The notes under the pieces are model-generated. The model made no database searches. It was not told where the DNA came from and saw only the letters and a program-made list of their open reading frames with translations. The position numbers and the translations under genes are program-made. Of a stretch of DNA of 64,000 bases, positions 16,920-26,515 are shown piece after piece (the first letter of the stretch is position 1; each line of letters opens with the position of its first letter). The stretch is taken from the NCBI RefSeq assembly GCF_000189415.1, contig NC_015144.1, forward strand, positions 625,501 to 689,500, in the 5' to 3' direction. Origin of the DNA: Weeksella virosa DSM 16922 (lineage in GTDB: Bacteria > Bacteroidota > Bacteroidia > Flavobacteriales > Weeksellaceae).

Positions 16920-17726
16920 CTATTTAAAAAGATATGGTTTTTCTTCATCGGATTCGATTCCTAGAGCTTCGTATATATATCCGAAAGTTGACAATAATTT
17001 AGGTTCGCCTTCTACCAAGCATACATCGTGCTCGTAATGAGCAGAATATTTGTTATCGCGTGTGGTCACTGTCCAGCCATCTTTATGGAATTTTACTTTA
17101 TCGGTTCCCATATTGACCATCGGTTCGATGGCTAACACGATTCCGTTTTCTAGTTTTTTACCAGTTCCTCTTCTTCCGTAGTTGGGTACTTGCGGATCTT
17201 CGTGCATCTCGCGTCCTAGGCCATGCCCTACTAATTCTTTTACAATTCCGTATCCTTCTGCTTCGCAGTGTTGCTGAATTGCATAACCTATATCACCAAT
17301 ACGGTTTCCTTTACGCATTTGTTCAATTCCTTTGTATAGAGATTCTTTGGTTACACGAAGTAACTTTTCGGTTTCTTCATCAATATTTCCTACTGCAAAG
17401 GTGTAGGCATGGTCTCCATAAAACTCGTTCATATAGACTCCACAATCTACGGATACGATATCGCCATCTTCTAAAGGAATATCGTTCGGAATGCCGTGTA
17501 CGACTTGTTCGTTTGGTGAAATGCATAAGTTTTTTGGAAAATCATACATTCCTAAAAATGCTGGATACCCGCCATGGTCTCGAATAAATTCTCCACCTAA
17601 TTTATCTAAATGATTGGTTGTTACGCCAGGTTTAATTTCTTTTGCTAACATACCTAAAGTTTTCGATACCAATTGTGCACTTAGGTACATGAGCTCTAAC
17701 TCTTCTTTTGTTTTTAAAATTATCAT
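16920..17726 (-). CDS. map: Methionine aminopeptidase, type I
   Basis: A 268-residue pita-bread-fold metallopeptidase. VSVDCGVYMNEFYGDHAYTF carries the two metal-binding Asp residues, GHGLGREMHEDP the metal His and catalytic His, and AIEPM a metal-binding Glu. It removes N-terminal Met from nascent proteins. Its start overlaps the stop of the HAD gene by 4 bp (17723-17726). Length is normal for type Ia, without an N-terminal zinc finger. Confidence 0.96.
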   Translation of the reverse strand: MIILKTKEELELMYLSAQLVSKTLGMLAKEIKPGVTTNHLDKLGGEFIRDHGGYPAFLGMYDFPKNLCISPNEQVVHGIPNDIPLEDGDIVSVDCGVYMNEFYGDHAYTFAVGNIDEETEKLLRVTKESLYKGIEQMRKGNRIGDIGYAIQQHCEAEGYGIVKELVGHGLGREMHEDPQVPNYGRRGTGKKLENGIVLAIEPMVNMGTDKVKFHKDGWTVTTRDNKYSAHYEHDVCLVEGEPKLLSTFGYIYEALGIESDEEKPYLFK

Positions 17727-18142
17727 AATCTAAAAAATCCTCTTTTTTTCTTTTGTTCTTTTTTCTCACCATGATGTAGAGTGAACTCTATTTTTTGTGA
17801 AATTACTTGATAGACTTCTCCCCAACCGGGAAATCCCCCTAAATTTCGATCGTCTATAAATAGATCAGCATTTATTTTTCTGCTTTGTTGTTTTGGGTCG
17901 TATTCTTCACCCTCGAAACTACTATTTACGGCATAGAATTCTATCCCATTTGCTCTACAAAACTCAACAGCTTCGGATAATTTTTCTCCGCTGCGGTACG
18001 TCCAGAGTATCAATCGATAACCTTCATTTTGTAGTTTTTTTAGCGTTTCAAAAGCAAATAACTTTGGTTTCCCTATTTGCGGATATTTATCTTCGACTAT
18101 TGTTCCATCAAAATCAACTGCTATTATTTTTGTATTCATCAT
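17723..18142 (-). CDS. Small HAD-superfamily hydrolase (BT0820-like)
   Basis: A 139-residue capless HAD protein. AVDFDGTIVED is the DxD nucleophile motif, LILWTYRSG holds motif II Thr, and ADLFIDDRNLGG the acidic motif IV. This compact form is common in Bacteroidota and a structural homologue is known from Bacteroides thetaiotaomicron (BT0820); its natural substrate is not established. It overlaps map by 4 bp. The start could be the first or second Met. Confidence 0.87.
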   Translation of the reverse strand: MMNTKIIAVDFDGTIVEDKYPQIGKPKLFAFETLKKLQNEGYRLILWTYRSGEKLSEAVEFCRANGIEFYAVNSSFEGEEYDPKQQSRKINADLFIDDRNLGGFPGWGEVYQVISQKIEFTLHHGEKKEQKKKRGFFRL

Positions 18143-18198
18143 GGTTTTATCTTGTTTAGGGGAGATGTATTTGTATCTAAATATTGCCTAAATGTTTT

Positions 18199-19731
18199 TT
18201 ATGAAACCAAAATATCACCTATCATTTCGGTCGGAATTGGTATTTGCATCACTGTAAGAATAGTAGGTGCAATGTCGCCTAGTTTTCCATGTTTCAAATT
18301 CCAACGACGATTTTTATCTACAACAATCAACGGAACGGGATTTGTACTATGCTGTGTATTGGGGCTACCATCTTCGTTAACCATACAGTCAGAATTTCCA
18401 TGATCTGCCAAAATAAAAGTGGTGTAGTTATGTTTTAGAGCAGCTTCTACGATTCTTCCGACACAAGAGTCTACTACTTCAGCAGCTTTTTGTGCGGCAG
18501 AAAAAATGCCTGTATGCCCAACCATATCAGTATTAGCAAAATTTAATACAATGAAATCTGCTGTTTCTTGATTGATTTCTTCTAACAATGCATCGGTAAG
18601 CTCATAGGCAGCCATTTCGGGTTTTAGATTATATGTTGCTACATCTCTCGGAGATGGTTTTAGGATTCTCTTTTCACCCTCGAACGGTACTTCTCTACCT
18701 CCCGAAAAGAAAAAGGTAACATGTGGATATTTCTCTGTTTCTGCCATTCGGATTTGAGTTTTATGATTTTTCTCTAAAACCTCCCCTAAAGTCATTTGCA
18801 GAGTAGAATCCTGAAAAACAACTTCTACATTTTGATATGTTTTATCATAGTCTGTCAGAGTAACGTATTTTAGTTTTAATGCAAACATTTGATGCTCTGG
18901 AAAATCTTTTTGCGATAATACTTCGGTAATTTCTCGTCCACGATCTGTTCGGAAGTTGAAGCAAATCACTACATCTTCATTTTCGATAATGGCTTTCGGT
19001 TGATCATTTTCATCAGTAACAATAATGGGCAACAAAAATTCGTCGGTCAAAGTATTGGCATAGGCATCTTCTATTGCTTTTATCGGTTGTGTTGTGTATT
19101 CGCCAAAACCGTGAACCATAGCATCATAAGCTTTTTTCACCCGCTCCCAACGTTTATCCCGATCCATTGCATAGTAACGTCCTGTAATCGAAGCAAGTTC
19201 CCCTACCGATGTTTGCATATGGGTTATGAGTTCTTGTATGAATTCTTTACCGGATGTAGGGTCGGTGTCTCGCCCATCGGTAAAAGCATGTACAAAGACG
19301 TTTTTTTCGAGCCCAGCTTCTTTGGCTGCATCGAGTAATCCTTTGAGATGATTGATATGAGAATGCACTCCACCATCGGAAACTAATCCTATGAAATGGA
19401 CTTTTCTACTGTTTTCTTTGGCATAAGAAAAAGCATCATGAAGCACTTTTTCTTGTAATAATTCTTTGTTTTCTACTGCACGATTGATCCTCACTAAATT
19501 CTGATAAACCACTCTACCAGCTCCTAGATTCATATGTCCCACCTCTGAATTCCCCATTTGTCCTTCTGGCAAACCGACTGCTAACCCAAAGGTGTCTAAC
19601 GTTGTATTGGGATAATTTGTCATCAAGGTATCGATATTGGGTGTATTGGCTTTTGCTATTGCAGAGACTTTCGGGTCTGGATTGATTCCCCAACCGTCTA
19701 AGATTAATAATAGTGCTTTGTTATTTATCAT
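18199..19731 (-). CDS. gpmI: 2,3-bisphosphoglycerate-independent phosphoglycerate mutase
   Basis: A 510-residue alkaline-phosphatase-superfamily enzyme of standard GpmI length. LILDGWGI near the N terminus and GNSEVGHMNLGAG hold the first metal Asp and the catalytic Ser; DGRDTDP and ADHGNSD hold further metal ligands. It interconverts 3- and 2-phosphoglycerate in glycolysis and gluconeogenesis and needs manganese rather than a bisphosphoglycerate cofactor. It lies between recQ and the HAD gene, all leftward, with short gaps (56 bp either side), so read-through transcription is possible. Confidence 0.97.
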   Translation of the reverse strand: MINNKALLLILDGWGINPDPKVSAIAKANTPNIDTLMTNYPNTTLDTFGLAVGLPEGQMGNSEVGHMNLGAGRVVYQNLVRINRAVENKELLQEKVLHDAFSYAKENSRKVHFIGLVSDGGVHSHINHLKGLLDAAKEAGLEKNVFVHAFTDGRDTDPTSGKEFIQELITHMQTSVGELASITGRYYAMDRDKRWERVKKAYDAMVHGFGEYTTQPIKAIEDAYANTLTDEFLLPIIVTDENDQPKAIIENEDVVICFNFRTDRGREITEVLSQKDFPEHQMFALKLKYVTLTDYDKTYQNVEVVFQDSTLQMTLGEVLEKNHKTQIRMAETEKYPHVTFFFSGGREVPFEGEKRILKPSPRDVATYNLKPEMAAYELTDALLEEINQETADFIVLNFANTDMVGHTGIFSAAQKAAEVVDSCVGRIVEAALKHNYTTFILADHGNSDCMVNEDGSPNTQHSTNPVPLIVVDKNRRWNLKHGKLGDIAPTILTVMQIPIPTEMIGDILVS

Positions 19732-19787
19732 ACTTGTAAACTGTAAAAGAAAAATCCAAAGTTACGAACTTTCGATTTATTACTGGG

Positions 19788-21983
19788 TCAATTTGCGACT
19801 TCACTTATAAATTTTATTCGCATCAATCGCAGTTCTTCTTCGTCGTAATCATCGCTAAATTCATCGAGAAGATTCGCCATCGAGTCGTTTTCGGCTTCCA
19901 TCAAATAGTCGAAAATTTCTTCTTGTTGATCTTCATCCAAAACCTCATCTATATAATAATTGATATTCAACTTTGTTCCCTGATAAACTATACTTTCCAT
20001 TTCTGACAATAACTCATCCATCGAAAGGTTCTTCGCAGAAGCTACATCTGCTAAATCGAGTTTTCGATCAGTAGATTGGATAATATATACTTTATGACTT
20101 GTTTTATCGGCCACTTGTTTGATTACCATGTCATCTGGTCGTTCGATCTGGTTATCTTCTACATACTGTGCAATGTAGGCTACAAATTCTTTCCCGAACT
20201 TTTTTGCTTTTCCTTCTCCTACTCCATATACGTTGGTAAGCTCGACGAGATTGGTAGGGTATTGCATGGTCATGTCATCTAAACTTGCGTCCTGAAAAAC
20301 GGCAAAGGGAGGCAACTGATGCTTCTTAGCAATTTTTTTTCTTAATTCTTTGAGATGTTTTAGAAGTCGATCATCAAAAGCTGCAGGTGAAGTAGGTGTT
20401 TCATCTACTATTCCTCCATCGAGTAGCTTTTTATAATCTATATCTTGAGCAATCTCGAATTTAGTCGGATTGTCTAAAAATTCTCTTCCTTGCTCAGTTA
20501 TTTTCAGTAATCCATAAGTTTCTATTTCTTTTTTGAGATAATTATGGACGATTAATTGTCGTACTACCGTTTTCCAGAAATAATCTTCTTGGTCTTTCCC
20601 GATCCCAAAATATGGTTCTGATTGTAAGTTGAATGATTTGGTTATAGAGTTTTCTTTGCCAACCAATATATGGACTATATCAGCAATACGTAATTTTTGA
20701 TTGGTTTTCTCTACAATGGTCAAAACTTGCTGTGCTTCTCGGGTAGCATCCATCATTTTTTTAGGATTACGCATATTATCGTCCATATTAGCACCCGCAC
20801 CGTTTACTTCATCGAATTCTTCTCCGAAATAATGGAGCAAAAATTTTCTTCTCGACATAGAAGTCTCGGCATATGCTGCCACTTCATTCAACAGTTGCAT
20901 ACCGATCTCTCGTTCTGCAACTGGTTTACTAGCCAAAAACTTCTCTAGTTTTTCGATATCTTTATAATCGTAAAAAGCCACACATTCTCCTTCTCCACCA
21001 TCTCGACCTGCTCGTCCAGTCTCTTGATAATAGCTCTCTAAAGATTTTGGAATATCGTAATGAATAACAAATCGTACATCGGGTTTATCGATTCCCATCC
21101 CAAAAGCAATGGTCGCCACCACAACATCTACATCTTCCATAAGGAACATATCTTGGTGTTTACTTCTTGTTTTAGCATCTAAACCAGCATGGTACGGGAT
21201 CGCCTTTATTCCGTTTACTTGAAGAAGTTGTGTTAATTCTTCAACTTTTTTTCGACTAAGACAGTACACGACTCCTGATTTTCCTTGTCTTTTTTTGATG
21301 AATTTTACAATTTCTTTGTCTTGATTAATTTTCGGACGAACTTCATAAAAAAGATTGGGACGATTGAACGAGTCTTTGAAAACCCTAGCATCTTGCATGC
21401 CCAATGTTTTTTGGATATCTTCTTGTACTTTTGGTGTTGCTGTAGCAGTGAGTGCTATAATAGGAGCATTCCCTATTTTTTGGATAATGGACTTTAGATT
21501 TCGGTATTCTGGACGAAAATCATGACCCCATTCTGATATACAATGAGCCTCGTCTATAGCGAAAAAAGAAATTTTTACCGTTTTGAAAAAATCGATATAC
21601 TCTTCTTTGGTTAATGACTCTGGTGCTACATACAACATTTTTGTTTTACCTGCTCGAATATCGTCCATCACAATTTTTGTTTCGGATTTGTTGAGCGACG
21701 AATTTAATACATGAGCTACTTCATTGGTCGATATGCCACGTAACGCATCTACTTGATTTTTCATCAATGCAATTAGTGGCGATACTATAATGGCCACCCC
21801 TTCCGACATCAAGGCTGGCAATTGATAACACATAGATTTTCCTCCGCCAGTTGGCATCAGTACAAAAACATCTTGGTTATTCAAAAGCGTTTTAATAATT
21901 TCTTCTTGTTGCCCCTTAAATTGATCATACCCAAAGTATTTCTTAAGGTAGCTAGATAAATCTTTTGTATGCGTCTCCATCAT
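19788..21983 (-). CDS. recQ: ATP-dependent DNA helicase RecQ
   Basis: A 731-residue superfamily 2 helicase: LMPTGGGKSMCYQLPA (Walker A), AIDEAHCISEWGHDFRPEY (DEAH box and aromatic loop), motif V/VI ATIAFGMGIDKPDVRFVIH and QETGRAGRDG. A winged-helix RQC region and an HRDC domain (around residues 530-620) follow, then an acidic tail of about 100 residues. Where E. coli RecQ has a four-Cys zinc site after RR-LL-YFGE, this protein has SRRKFLLHYFGEEFDE with no Cys nearby, so the site is absent. It unwinds recombination and replication intermediates. I start at ATG 21983; an in-frame TTG lies 9 bp upstream. Confidence 0.96.
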   Translation of the reverse strand: MMETHTKDLSSYLKKYFGYDQFKGQQEEIIKTLLNNQDVFVLMPTGGGKSMCYQLPALMSEGVAIIVSPLIALMKNQVDALRGISTNEVAHVLNSSLNKSETKIVMDDIRAGKTKMLYVAPESLTKEEYIDFFKTVKISFFAIDEAHCISEWGHDFRPEYRNLKSIIQKIGNAPIIALTATATPKVQEDIQKTLGMQDARVFKDSFNRPNLFYEVRPKINQDKEIVKFIKKRQGKSGVVYCLSRKKVEELTQLLQVNGIKAIPYHAGLDAKTRSKHQDMFLMEDVDVVVATIAFGMGIDKPDVRFVIHYDIPKSLESYYQETGRAGRDGGEGECVAFYDYKDIEKLEKFLASKPVAEREIGMQLLNEVAAYAETSMSRRKFLLHYFGEEFDEVNGAGANMDDNMRNPKKMMDATREAQQVLTIVEKTNQKLRIADIVHILVGKENSITKSFNLQSEPYFGIGKDQEDYFWKTVVRQLIVHNYLKKEIETYGLLKITEQGREFLDNPTKFEIAQDIDYKKLLDGGIVDETPTSPAAFDDRLLKHLKELRKKIAKKHQLPPFAVFQDASLDDMTMQYPTNLVELTNVYGVGEGKAKKFGKEFVAYIAQYVEDNQIERPDDMVIKQVADKTSHKVYIIQSTDRKLDLADVASAKNLSMDELLSEMESIVYQGTKLNINYYIDEVLDEDQQEEIFDYLMEAENDSMANLLDEFSDDYDEEELRLMRIKFISEVAN

Positions 21984-22139
21984 TCCTATCAATTCAATTT
22001 TATCAAAATACTATAAAATTTTTCTTATAATAAACCCTATATTTGGAGGCGAATTCAGTAAAACTTAAATCCTATAACTTCCAATCATATAAGGAATTTA
22101 AATATACGGATTTTTTAGGAGCTGACAATACATTTCATT

Positions 22140-23108
22140 TTGGAAGAAAAAAATTTAACATTCATAGCTAAAGAGGTTTTTTTAGAAGAAGCCAAAGAAA
22201 TTGAACTAATTGCCAATCGTTTGAGCGATTCTTTCAGCCAAGCTGTTCGAGAAATTTTTAACACAAACGGGAAACTTGTCGTATGCGGAATTGGGAAAAG
22301 TGCCCATATTGCAAACAAAATTGTCGCAACCCTAAACTCTACTGGTACCCCTTCTCAGTTTCTCCATGCTGCAGAAGCCATCCATGGTGATTTGGGATTG
22401 CTACAAAAAGAAGACGTTTGCTTATGTATCTCTAACAGTGGGAACACACCCGAAATAAAACTTCTTTCTCCTATCCTAAAAAATAGAGCAAAATCGCTAA
22501 TCGCCATTACAGGCAACACAGAATCCGTCTTGGCAAAAACCGCTGATTATGTACTTGATGCATCCGTAAGCAAAGAAAGTGGACGCCTAAACCTAGCGCC
22601 TACAAGCAGCACAACTGCCCAACTTGTAATGGGCGATGCAATTGCAGTAGCTTTGATGGAACTTCGAAAGTTCGAAAAACAAGACTTCGCAAAATACCAC
22701 CCAGGAGGGGCTTTAGGAAAAAGGCTCTTATGGCGTGTTGATAATATTGTAGATACAAGTAAAAAACCTCAAGTATCGGCAGACGCTCCGATGACAGAAG
22801 TAATTGATTCGATGACTACTGGCAAAATGGGAATTACTACCATTACCGATAAAGACAACAAAGTCCTGGGAGTTATCACCGATGGAGATTTACGTAGAAT
22901 GCTTATCGAGCATCCCAACTTTCAGCATCTAAAAGCAAAGGATATTGCTACGATGCATCCTAAAAAAATAAATAAAACTGCCTTAGCTGCTACTGCCTTA
23001 GACCTTATCAGAAACAACAGTATTGGGCAAATAATTGTGGTCGACGATACCGATAAGTATTATGGAGTTTTGGATATCCATTCGATATTAGCAGAAGGAA
23101 TAGAATAA
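22140..23108 (+). CDS. kdsD: D-arabinose 5-phosphate isomerase
   Basis: A 322-residue protein with an N-terminal SIS domain (VVCGIGKSAHIANK, SNSGNTPEI) and two CBS domains after about residue 200 (ITDGDLRRML; GQIIVVD). It converts ribulose 5-phosphate to arabinose 5-phosphate for KDO synthesis, a core sugar of lipopolysaccharide. The conserved start corresponds to a TTG codon at 22140; no ATG fits upstream. A KDO 8-phosphate phosphatase (kdsC) lies at 32.8 kb. The last base of its stop is the first of tatC's ATG (TAATG), so the two are coupled. Confidence 0.94.
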   Translation: MEEKNLTFIAKEVFLEEAKEIELIANRLSDSFSQAVREIFNTNGKLVVCGIGKSAHIANKIVATLNSTGTPSQFLHAAEAIHGDLGLLQKEDVCLCISNSGNTPEIKLLSPILKNRAKSLIAITGNTESVLAKTADYVLDASVSKESGRLNLAPTSSTTAQLVMGDAIAVALMELRKFEKQDFAKYHPGGALGKRLLWRVDNIVDTSKKPQVSADAPMTEVIDSMTTGKMGITTITDKDNKVLGVITDGDLRRMLIEHPNFQHLKAKDIATMHPKKINKTALAATALDLIRNNSIGQIIVVDDTDKYYGVLDIHSILAEGIE

Positions 23109-23947
23109 TGACAAAGAAAAAACAATACACAGCCGACATGTCTTTTTTGGCGCACGTAGGCGAATTAAGAGGTCATCTTGTACGATCTTGTATAGCACTG
23201 ATTTTGGCATCTATTTTTGTAGCTTTTTTTTGGGATTTCATTGTCAATGATATTATCATGGCACCCTTGAAATCGAACTTTGCTACCTTTAGATTTTTCA
23301 ACTATTTAGGTGAAACATCAGGAATAGGAAAATTATATACATCCGAATTCGATATTTCTAAAGACTTAACAAACCTCGACCCATCGGGTCAAATTACTTC
23401 GCAAATTATGGCAATTCTAGTTTGCGGGTTGATTGTTGCCATTCCATATATCATTTGGGAAATTTGGCGATTCGTGAAACCAGGCCTCAATGAGAATGAA
23501 AGAAAAAGTGCCACAAGCACTGTCTTTGCGATAACCTTGTTTTTCTTGTCTGGTATATTGTTTAGCTATTATATGCTTCTTCCACTTTCTACACAATTCT
23601 TATTTTCTTACGATCCGTTCAACGTTGGCAACACCTGGACTTTACCAAAATACATCAGCTTGTTTGTACAAACCTTATTATCGATGGGGGTAATTTTCCT
23701 CCTACCAGTATTTGTTTATTTTTTTACTTCGATAGGATTGTTGACCCCAACTTTCTTAAAAACTTATCGAAAACATGCATTTGTAGTAGTTTTGGTTATT
23801 GCTGCGGCGATTACACCGAACGACATATTGAGCATGATTGTAGCCTCGATCCCTCTTTGGTTTTTATACGAATTAAGTGTAGTTGTTGCAAATAATGTAT
23901 ACACAAAGCAACTCAGAAAACAAGAAAAAAGTTTAACAAAGAATTAA
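23108..23947 (+). CDS. tatC: Twin-arginine translocase subunit TatC
   Basis: A 279-residue integral membrane protein with six hydrophobic segments. SFLAHVGELRGHLVRS is the family's cytoplasmic start (F-HL-ELR), and WEIWRFVKPGLNENERK carries the loop with the essential F/W-xP-GL and E residues; AAAITPNDILSMIV ASIPLWFLYE is the C-terminal pair of helices. It recognises twin-arginine signal peptides and forms the core of the Tat export channel. No tatA is visible here. It is translationally coupled to kdsD. Confidence 0.96.
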   Translation: MTKKKQYTADMSFLAHVGELRGHLVRSCIALILASIFVAFFWDFIVNDIIMAPLKSNFATFRFFNYLGETSGIGKLYTSEFDISKDLTNLDPSGQITSQIMAILVCGLIVAIPYIIWEIWRFVKPGLNENERKSATSTVFAITLFFLSGILFSYYMLLPLSTQFLFSYDPFNVGNTWTLPKYISLFVQTLLSMGVIFLLPVFVYFFTSIGLLTPTFLKTYRKHAFVVVLVIAAAITPNDILSMIVASIPLWFLYELSVVVANNVYTKQLRKQEKSLTKN

Positions 23948-24037
23948 TTTACTATGCTTGCATAGTAAAATGTTTTTTGTAAATTAGCAAATAGAAATTA
24001 TTAAGACAATTTTTTAAAAACAAAAAATCATAAATCG

Positions 24038-24784
24038 ATGAAGATATTAGTTTGTATTAGTAGCGTTCCAGACACTACCGCAAAGATAAACTTCACTTCT
24101 GATGGGAAGGAGTTTGATAAAAACGGCGTGCAATTTGTAATCAACCCGCATGACGAATTTAGTTTAACCCGTGCCGTTGAATTGCAAGAAAAACAAGGGG
24201 CAACAGTGACAATCCTTACGGTAGGTGATGCAAGTGTAGAGCCTGTGATGCGCAAGGCTTTAGCCATTGGTGCAAATGACGGAATCCGTATAGATGCTGA
24301 TGCGAAAGACGATTTCTTTGTAGCTACCCAAATTGCAAAAGCTGCTAAAGAAGGTGGATATGACTTGATTTTGACTGGGAAAGAATCTATAGATTACAAC
24401 GGAGGTGCTGTTCCTGGTCTAGTAGCCGGAATGTTGGACTACGGTTTTGTAAACGGATGTATCGGACTAGAAGTTGAGGGCACTACTGCCAAAGTAGTTC
24501 GTGAAATCGACGGTGGGAAAGAAAAAGCGAGCGTCGCTCTACCTGCTGTAATCGCTGGACAAAAAGGAATGGTTGAAGAAAGTGCTCTTCGAATCCCGAA
24601 CATGAGAGGTATTATGCAAGCAAGATCGAAACAAATCACAGTTGTTGCTGCAGAACCAACCGAAACCAAAGTAACGGTTGTTGGTTATGAAAAACCAGCT
24701 TCTCGTGGTACTGTAACTTTAGTAGACAAAGATAATGTTGCCGAATTGGTACGTTTGTTACATGAAGAAGCTAAAGTAATTTAA
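24038..24784 (+). CDS. etfB: Electron transfer flavoprotein, beta subunit
   Basis: A 248-residue ETF beta chain: MKILVCISSVPDTTAKI, NPHDEFSLTRAVEL, ATVLT-like ATVTILTVGD and LTGKESIDYNGG match the family, including the AMP-binding loop region. With EtfA it forms a heterodimer with one FAD that passes electrons from acyl-CoA and other dehydrogenases to the quinone pool. The alpha-subunit gene follows after 34 bp. About 90 bp of AT-rich DNA separate it from tatC. Confidence 0.96.
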   Translation: MKILVCISSVPDTTAKINFTSDGKEFDKNGVQFVINPHDEFSLTRAVELQEKQGATVTILTVGDASVEPVMRKALAIGANDGIRIDADAKDDFFVATQIAKAAKEGGYDLILTGKESIDYNGGAVPGLVAGMLDYGFVNGCIGLEVEGTTAKVVREIDGGKEKASVALPAVIAGQKGMVEESALRIPNMRGIMQARSKQITVVAAEPTETKVTVVGYEKPASRGTVTLVDKDNVAELVRLLHEEAKVI

Positions 24785-24818
24785 TTCACCCTATTTATCA
24801 ATTTCAAAATAAAAGAAC

Positions 24819-25781
24819 ATGCCAATATTTGTTTTCGCAGAAACCCATGATGGACACTATAAAAAAGCAGCATTAGAAGCCGTTTCATACGCCAAATCTA
24901 TAGCCGACTTAGCAGGTAACACGGTAACAGCTGTTGCTTTTAACGCTACAGAATCATCGGATAAACTATATGCTCACGGTGCACAGAAAGTTGTAAAAGT
25001 TGACAACGACACACTCAAAAACTTCGATCCAAGCCTTTACGCAAAAGCCTTGGCAGAAGTAGCAAACGGAGCCGATACTTTTGTATTAGCTTCTACAAAC
25101 GACTCTTCTTCTGTAGCTCCTATACTAGCACTCAAATTAAACGCTTCTTTGGTGACCAATGTAGAAAAAGCTCCTACTTCGGTTACTCCTTTCACAGTTC
25201 AAAGAAAAGCTTTCTCAGGGAAAGGAATCGAAACAGTAGCAGTAGAAGGTGCCAAAGTAATCACTGTATTACAAAACTCTTTCGGGGTTAAAGATAACGC
25301 AGTTAGCGGCACAGAAGAAACAGGAAATGTAACAGTAAATGCAGCCGATGCAAAAATTACAATAGAAAGTGTAGAACAAGCATCTTCTGAAAAAATAGAC
25401 CTTTACGAAGCCGAAACCGTAGTTTCTGCTGGTCGTGGACTTAAAGGCCCAGAAAATTGGGGAATGATCGAAGAACTAGCGAACATTTTAGGTGCTGCAA
25501 CCGCTTCATCTAAGCCAGTTGCGGACATAGGTTGGAGACCTCACTCAGAACACGTAGGACAAACCGGGAAAGCCATTGCACCAAATTTATACATAGCAAT
25601 CGGAATCTCAGGAGCCATCCAACATTTAGCAGGAGTAAATGGATCGAAAACAATTGTTGTAATCAATAACGATCCAGAAGCACCATTCTTCAAAGCTGCT
25701 GACTATGGTATTGTAGGAGATGCCTTTGAAGTGGTACCAAAACTTATCGAAGAAGTTAAAAAACTAAAAGGAGTAAATTAA
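24819..25781 (+). CDS. etfA: Electron transfer flavoprotein, alpha subunit
   Basis: A 320-residue ETF alpha chain. The C-terminal FAD domain is clear: [46 protein letters not shown] and [15 protein letters not shown]. It partners EtfB, encoded immediately upstream, in electron transfer to the respiratory chain. A hairpin terminator follows, so etfBA forms a two-gene operon. Confidence 0.97.
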   Translation: MPIFVFAETHDGHYKKAALEAVSYAKSIADLAGNTVTAVAFNATESSDKLYAHGAQKVVKVDNDTLKNFDPSLYAKALAEVANGADTFVLASTNDSSSVAPILALKLNASLVTNVEKAPTSVTPFTVQRKAFSGKGIETVAVEGAKVITVLQNSFGVKDNAVSGTEETGNVTVNAADAKITIESVEQASSEKIDLYEAETVVSAGRGLKGPENWGMIEELANILGAATASSKPVADIGWRPHSEHVGQTGKAIAPNLYIAIGISGAIQHLAGVNGSKTIVVINNDPEAPFFKAADYGIVGDAFEVVPKLIEEVKKLKGVN

Positions 25782-25801
25782 TATTTACCTATAGTAATCT
25801 T

Positions 25802-25838
25802 ATCCGAATTGACCGAAAAGTTGATTCGGATTTTTTTA
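25802..25838 (+). terminator. Intrinsic terminator after etfA
   Basis: ATCCGAAT and ATTCGGAT pair around a 14-base loop, followed by TTTTTTATT, 20 bp after the etfA stop. Confidence 0.8.
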
Positions 25839-25866
25839 TTTTTTTCAATAATTCATAAGATTTTGT

Positions 25867-25875
25867 TAGTTTTAC
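25867..25875 (+). promoter_or_regulatory. Bacteroidota-type -7 element before the bifunctional nuclease gene
   Basis: TAGTTTTAC resembles TAnnTTTG and ends 6 bp before the ATG at 25882, with a TTTTG run upstream. If used, the message would have almost no leader. Confidence 0.35.
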
Positions 25876-25881
25876 CATCCA

Positions 25882-26496
25882 ATGGATAATTTAGTTAAAC
25901 TCAATATTAAAGGAATCTCTTATAGCCAAACACAAACAGGAGCTTATGCTCTTATTTTGGAAGAAGAATTCGGAGGACGTAAACTCCCTATCATCATCGG
26001 AAGTTTTGAGGCTCAATCTATTGCATTAGCTTTAGAAAAAGACATTGCACCGCCAAGACCACTCACACATGATCTTTTTGTGAGCTTGGGAGAACAATTC
26101 AAGTTTTCTGTAAAATCGGTTTATATCTATAAATTAGAAGATGGCGTATTTTATTCGAAAATAGTTTTTATAGATTTCACAGGACAAATAGCCGAAATCG
26201 ACTCACGCACCTCAGACGCCATTGCTATTGCTATTCGTTTCTTTGCCCCTATTTATGCCTACCAAGACGTTGTAGAAAAAGCAGGGATCCATTTAGAAGT
26301 TATCCAAGAAGAACAAGATAGCATCAACCAAGCTATGCAAAAAATAGAAGAGGAAGTAAAAGCAATGAATGATTTATCCGACTATTCAGAATGGACAACT
26401 GAAGAATTAGAAGAAGAAATGAAAAAAGCAGTAATGGAAGAAAATTACGAACTTGCTGCTCAACTTCGAGACGAACTCGACAAACGTACAAACTAA
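25882..26496 (+). CDS. Bifunctional nuclease family protein (DUF151) with UvrB/UvrC motif
   Basis: A 204-residue protein. Residues 1 to about 135 are the BFN/DUF151 domain (KLPIIIGSFEAQSIALAL, RPLTHDLF, IDSRTSDAIAIAIRF). The C-terminal end NYELAAQLRDELDKR is a UVR motif, as in UvrB, UvrC and McsA, which mediates protein contacts. The domain was named for DNase/RNase activity reported for plant members; the bacterial role is not settled. It is followed after 19 bp by a nucleoside permease gene in the same direction. Confidence 0.88.
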   Translation: MDNLVKLNIKGISYSQTQTGAYALILEEEFGGRKLPIIIGSFEAQSIALALEKDIAPPRPLTHDLFVSLGEQFKFSVKSVYIYKLEDGVFYSKIVFIDFTGQIAEIDSRTSDAIAIAIRFFAPIYAYQDVVEKAGIHLEVIQEEQDSINQAMQKIEEEVKAMNDLSDYSEWTTEELEEEMKKAVMEENYELAAQLRDELDKRTN

Positions 26497-26515
26497 AACA
26501 CACATTTTATTTTAT

